Shown here piece after piece: positions 23,753-24,514 of a DNA stretch of 24,514 nucleotides. The notes beneath the pieces are model-generated. The model had not been told where the DNA came from and did no database searches. It saw only the letters and a list, made by a program, of their open reading frames with translations. The stretch is from Turicibacter sp. UBA7094. Lineage in GTDB: Bacteria > Bacillota_I > Bacilli_A > MOL361 > Turicibacteraceae. The translations under genes and the position numbers were made by a program. Every line of letters starts with the position of its first letter. The stretch's first letter is position 1. The DNA lies in NCBI GenBank assembly GCA_002493395.1, contig DKYS01000059.1, positions 1 through 24,514 of the forward strand, in the 5' to 3' direction.

Positions 23753-24514
23753 CTACCCTAAACGATGCCCTGAAGTTTTATCAAATAAATGAATAGCTTG
23801 TGGTTTTACCGCCAATCTTACCTTATCTGAAACTTTAACTCCATAATCTGAATCAATTAAACAACGAACTTTCTGTCCCTCGACATCAACCGTCATTAAT
23901 GTATCACGTCCAATTACCTCTACCATCGTTACATTTGCTTGAATCCCTTCTGTTTCAGACAAACGCCATGATTCTGGACGAATACCAATAATAACTTCAC
24001 CATTTGCCGCTTCCGCCTTACCTAAAATTGATGAACCAATCATGATTTGATTATTTTCAACTTTTCCATCTAAGAATCCCATTGGTGGAGTTCCCATAAA
24101 TGAAGCTACGAATTGGTTAGCTGGTTTACGATACATCTCTTGTGGAGCCTCTTTTTGTTGTAATACTCCATCTTTCATTAAAACAATTGTATCGGTAATA
24201 CTCATCGCTTCCTCTTGATCGTGAGTAACGAAAATTGTAGTAATACCAGTTTCTTGTTGAATACGACGAATTTCTTCACGAGTTTCTAAACGTAAACGTG
24301 CATCTAAGTTAGATAAAGGTTCGTCTAATAATAATACACGCGGTTTTTTAGCAATCGCACGAGCAATAGCGACACGCTGTTGTTGTCCCCCTGATAATTC
24401 TCCCGGTTTTCTATCCATTAAATGTCCGATTTGAACTAAATCAGCCATCTCTTGTGCTGTTTTTAATGCCTCAGCTTTAGGAACCTTTGCGTTTTCTAAT
24501 GGGAACATAATATT
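23753..24514 (-). CDS. ABC importer ATPase, UgpC/MalK/MsmK type (5' part outside window)
   Basis: The frame is open to the right edge, so the N-terminus with the Walker A motif is outside the window; the in-frame ATG at 24508 is internal (the NIMFPLENA context is a known mid-protein site). Visible parts are the signature LSGGQQQRVAIARA, Walker B LLLDEPLSNLDARLR, the switch histidine in VTHDQEEAM, and a C-terminal TOBE/regulatory domain (about 155-250). It energises the two permeases downstream and is the first visible gene of the operon. Confidence 0.93.
   Translation of the reverse strand, partial: NIMFPLENAKVPKAEALKTAQEMADLVQIGHLMDRKPGELSGGQQQRVAIARAIAKKPRVLLLDEPLSNLDARLRLETREEIRRIQQETGITTIFVTHDQEEAMSITDTIVLMKDGVLQQKEAPQEMYRKPANQFVASFMGTPPMGFLDGKVENNQIMIGSSILGKAEAANGEVIIGIRPESWRLSETEGIQANVTMVEVIGRDTLMTVDVEGQKVRCLIDSDYGVKVSDKVRLAVKPQAIHLFDKTSGHRLG

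Overview
The window is AT-rich, densely packed bacterial DNA. Its gene families are typical of a low-GC, spore-forming member of the Bacillota: a CotD-like coat protein, SurE, NrnA, FbaA, a YuaG-type flotillin, an M15B VanY-like peptidase, sigma-A promoters with strong AGGAGG ribosome sites, and many hairpin-plus-T-run terminators. I would guess a Turicibacter/Erysipelotrichia-like genome, but nothing here proves a genus. It reads as ordinary chromosome interrupted by one mobile element, a group II intron.

Left part (1-6900). An unrecognised membrane-protein gene runs off the left edge on the minus strand. A VanZ-like gene (+) converges on a two-component system (OmpR-type regulator and large multi-pass histidine kinase, both minus). 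Upstream lies a P1B-type Zn/Cd/Pb-exporting ATPase (minus). It has a consensus sigma-A promoter followed by a 24-bp ArsR/SmtB-like operator, although no such repressor gene is in the window.

Middle (7000-15280). A plus-strand run carries single-gene units: a MATE exporter, an AI-2E/UPF0118 permease, class II fructose-bisphosphate aldolase and a small lipoprotein with a hairpin in its leader. Then come two minus-strand genes, a VanY/LdcB-like carboxypeptidase and a flotillin, and one plus-strand hemolysin III (PAQR) gene with a perfect-consensus promoter followed by a palindrome.

Intron (about 15284-17160, minus). A full-length group II intron, most likely class IIC, sits right after the T-tract of the terminator of a spore-coat gene. 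The 5' GUGUG end, a well-paired domain V with a CGC triad and a domain VI-like hairpin are visible. The maturase/reverse transcriptase is dead: two in-frame stops, a frameshift and a lost residue next to a catalytic motif. The RNA could therefore move or splice only with help from another copy.

Right part (17200-24514, all minus). Two small spore-coat-like genes are followed upstream by a membrane-anchored rhodanese, the nrnA-surE pair, and an ABC importer operon of the UgpCAEB/CUT1 type (ATPase cut by the window edge, two permeases, substrate-binding lipoprotein). Most transcription units end in recognisable intrinsic terminators. I found no tRNA, rRNA or CRISPR array, and no defence or biosynthetic system that looks new. 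The most interesting items are the degenerate terminator-targeting intron and several unexplained palindromes at promoters or in leaders.
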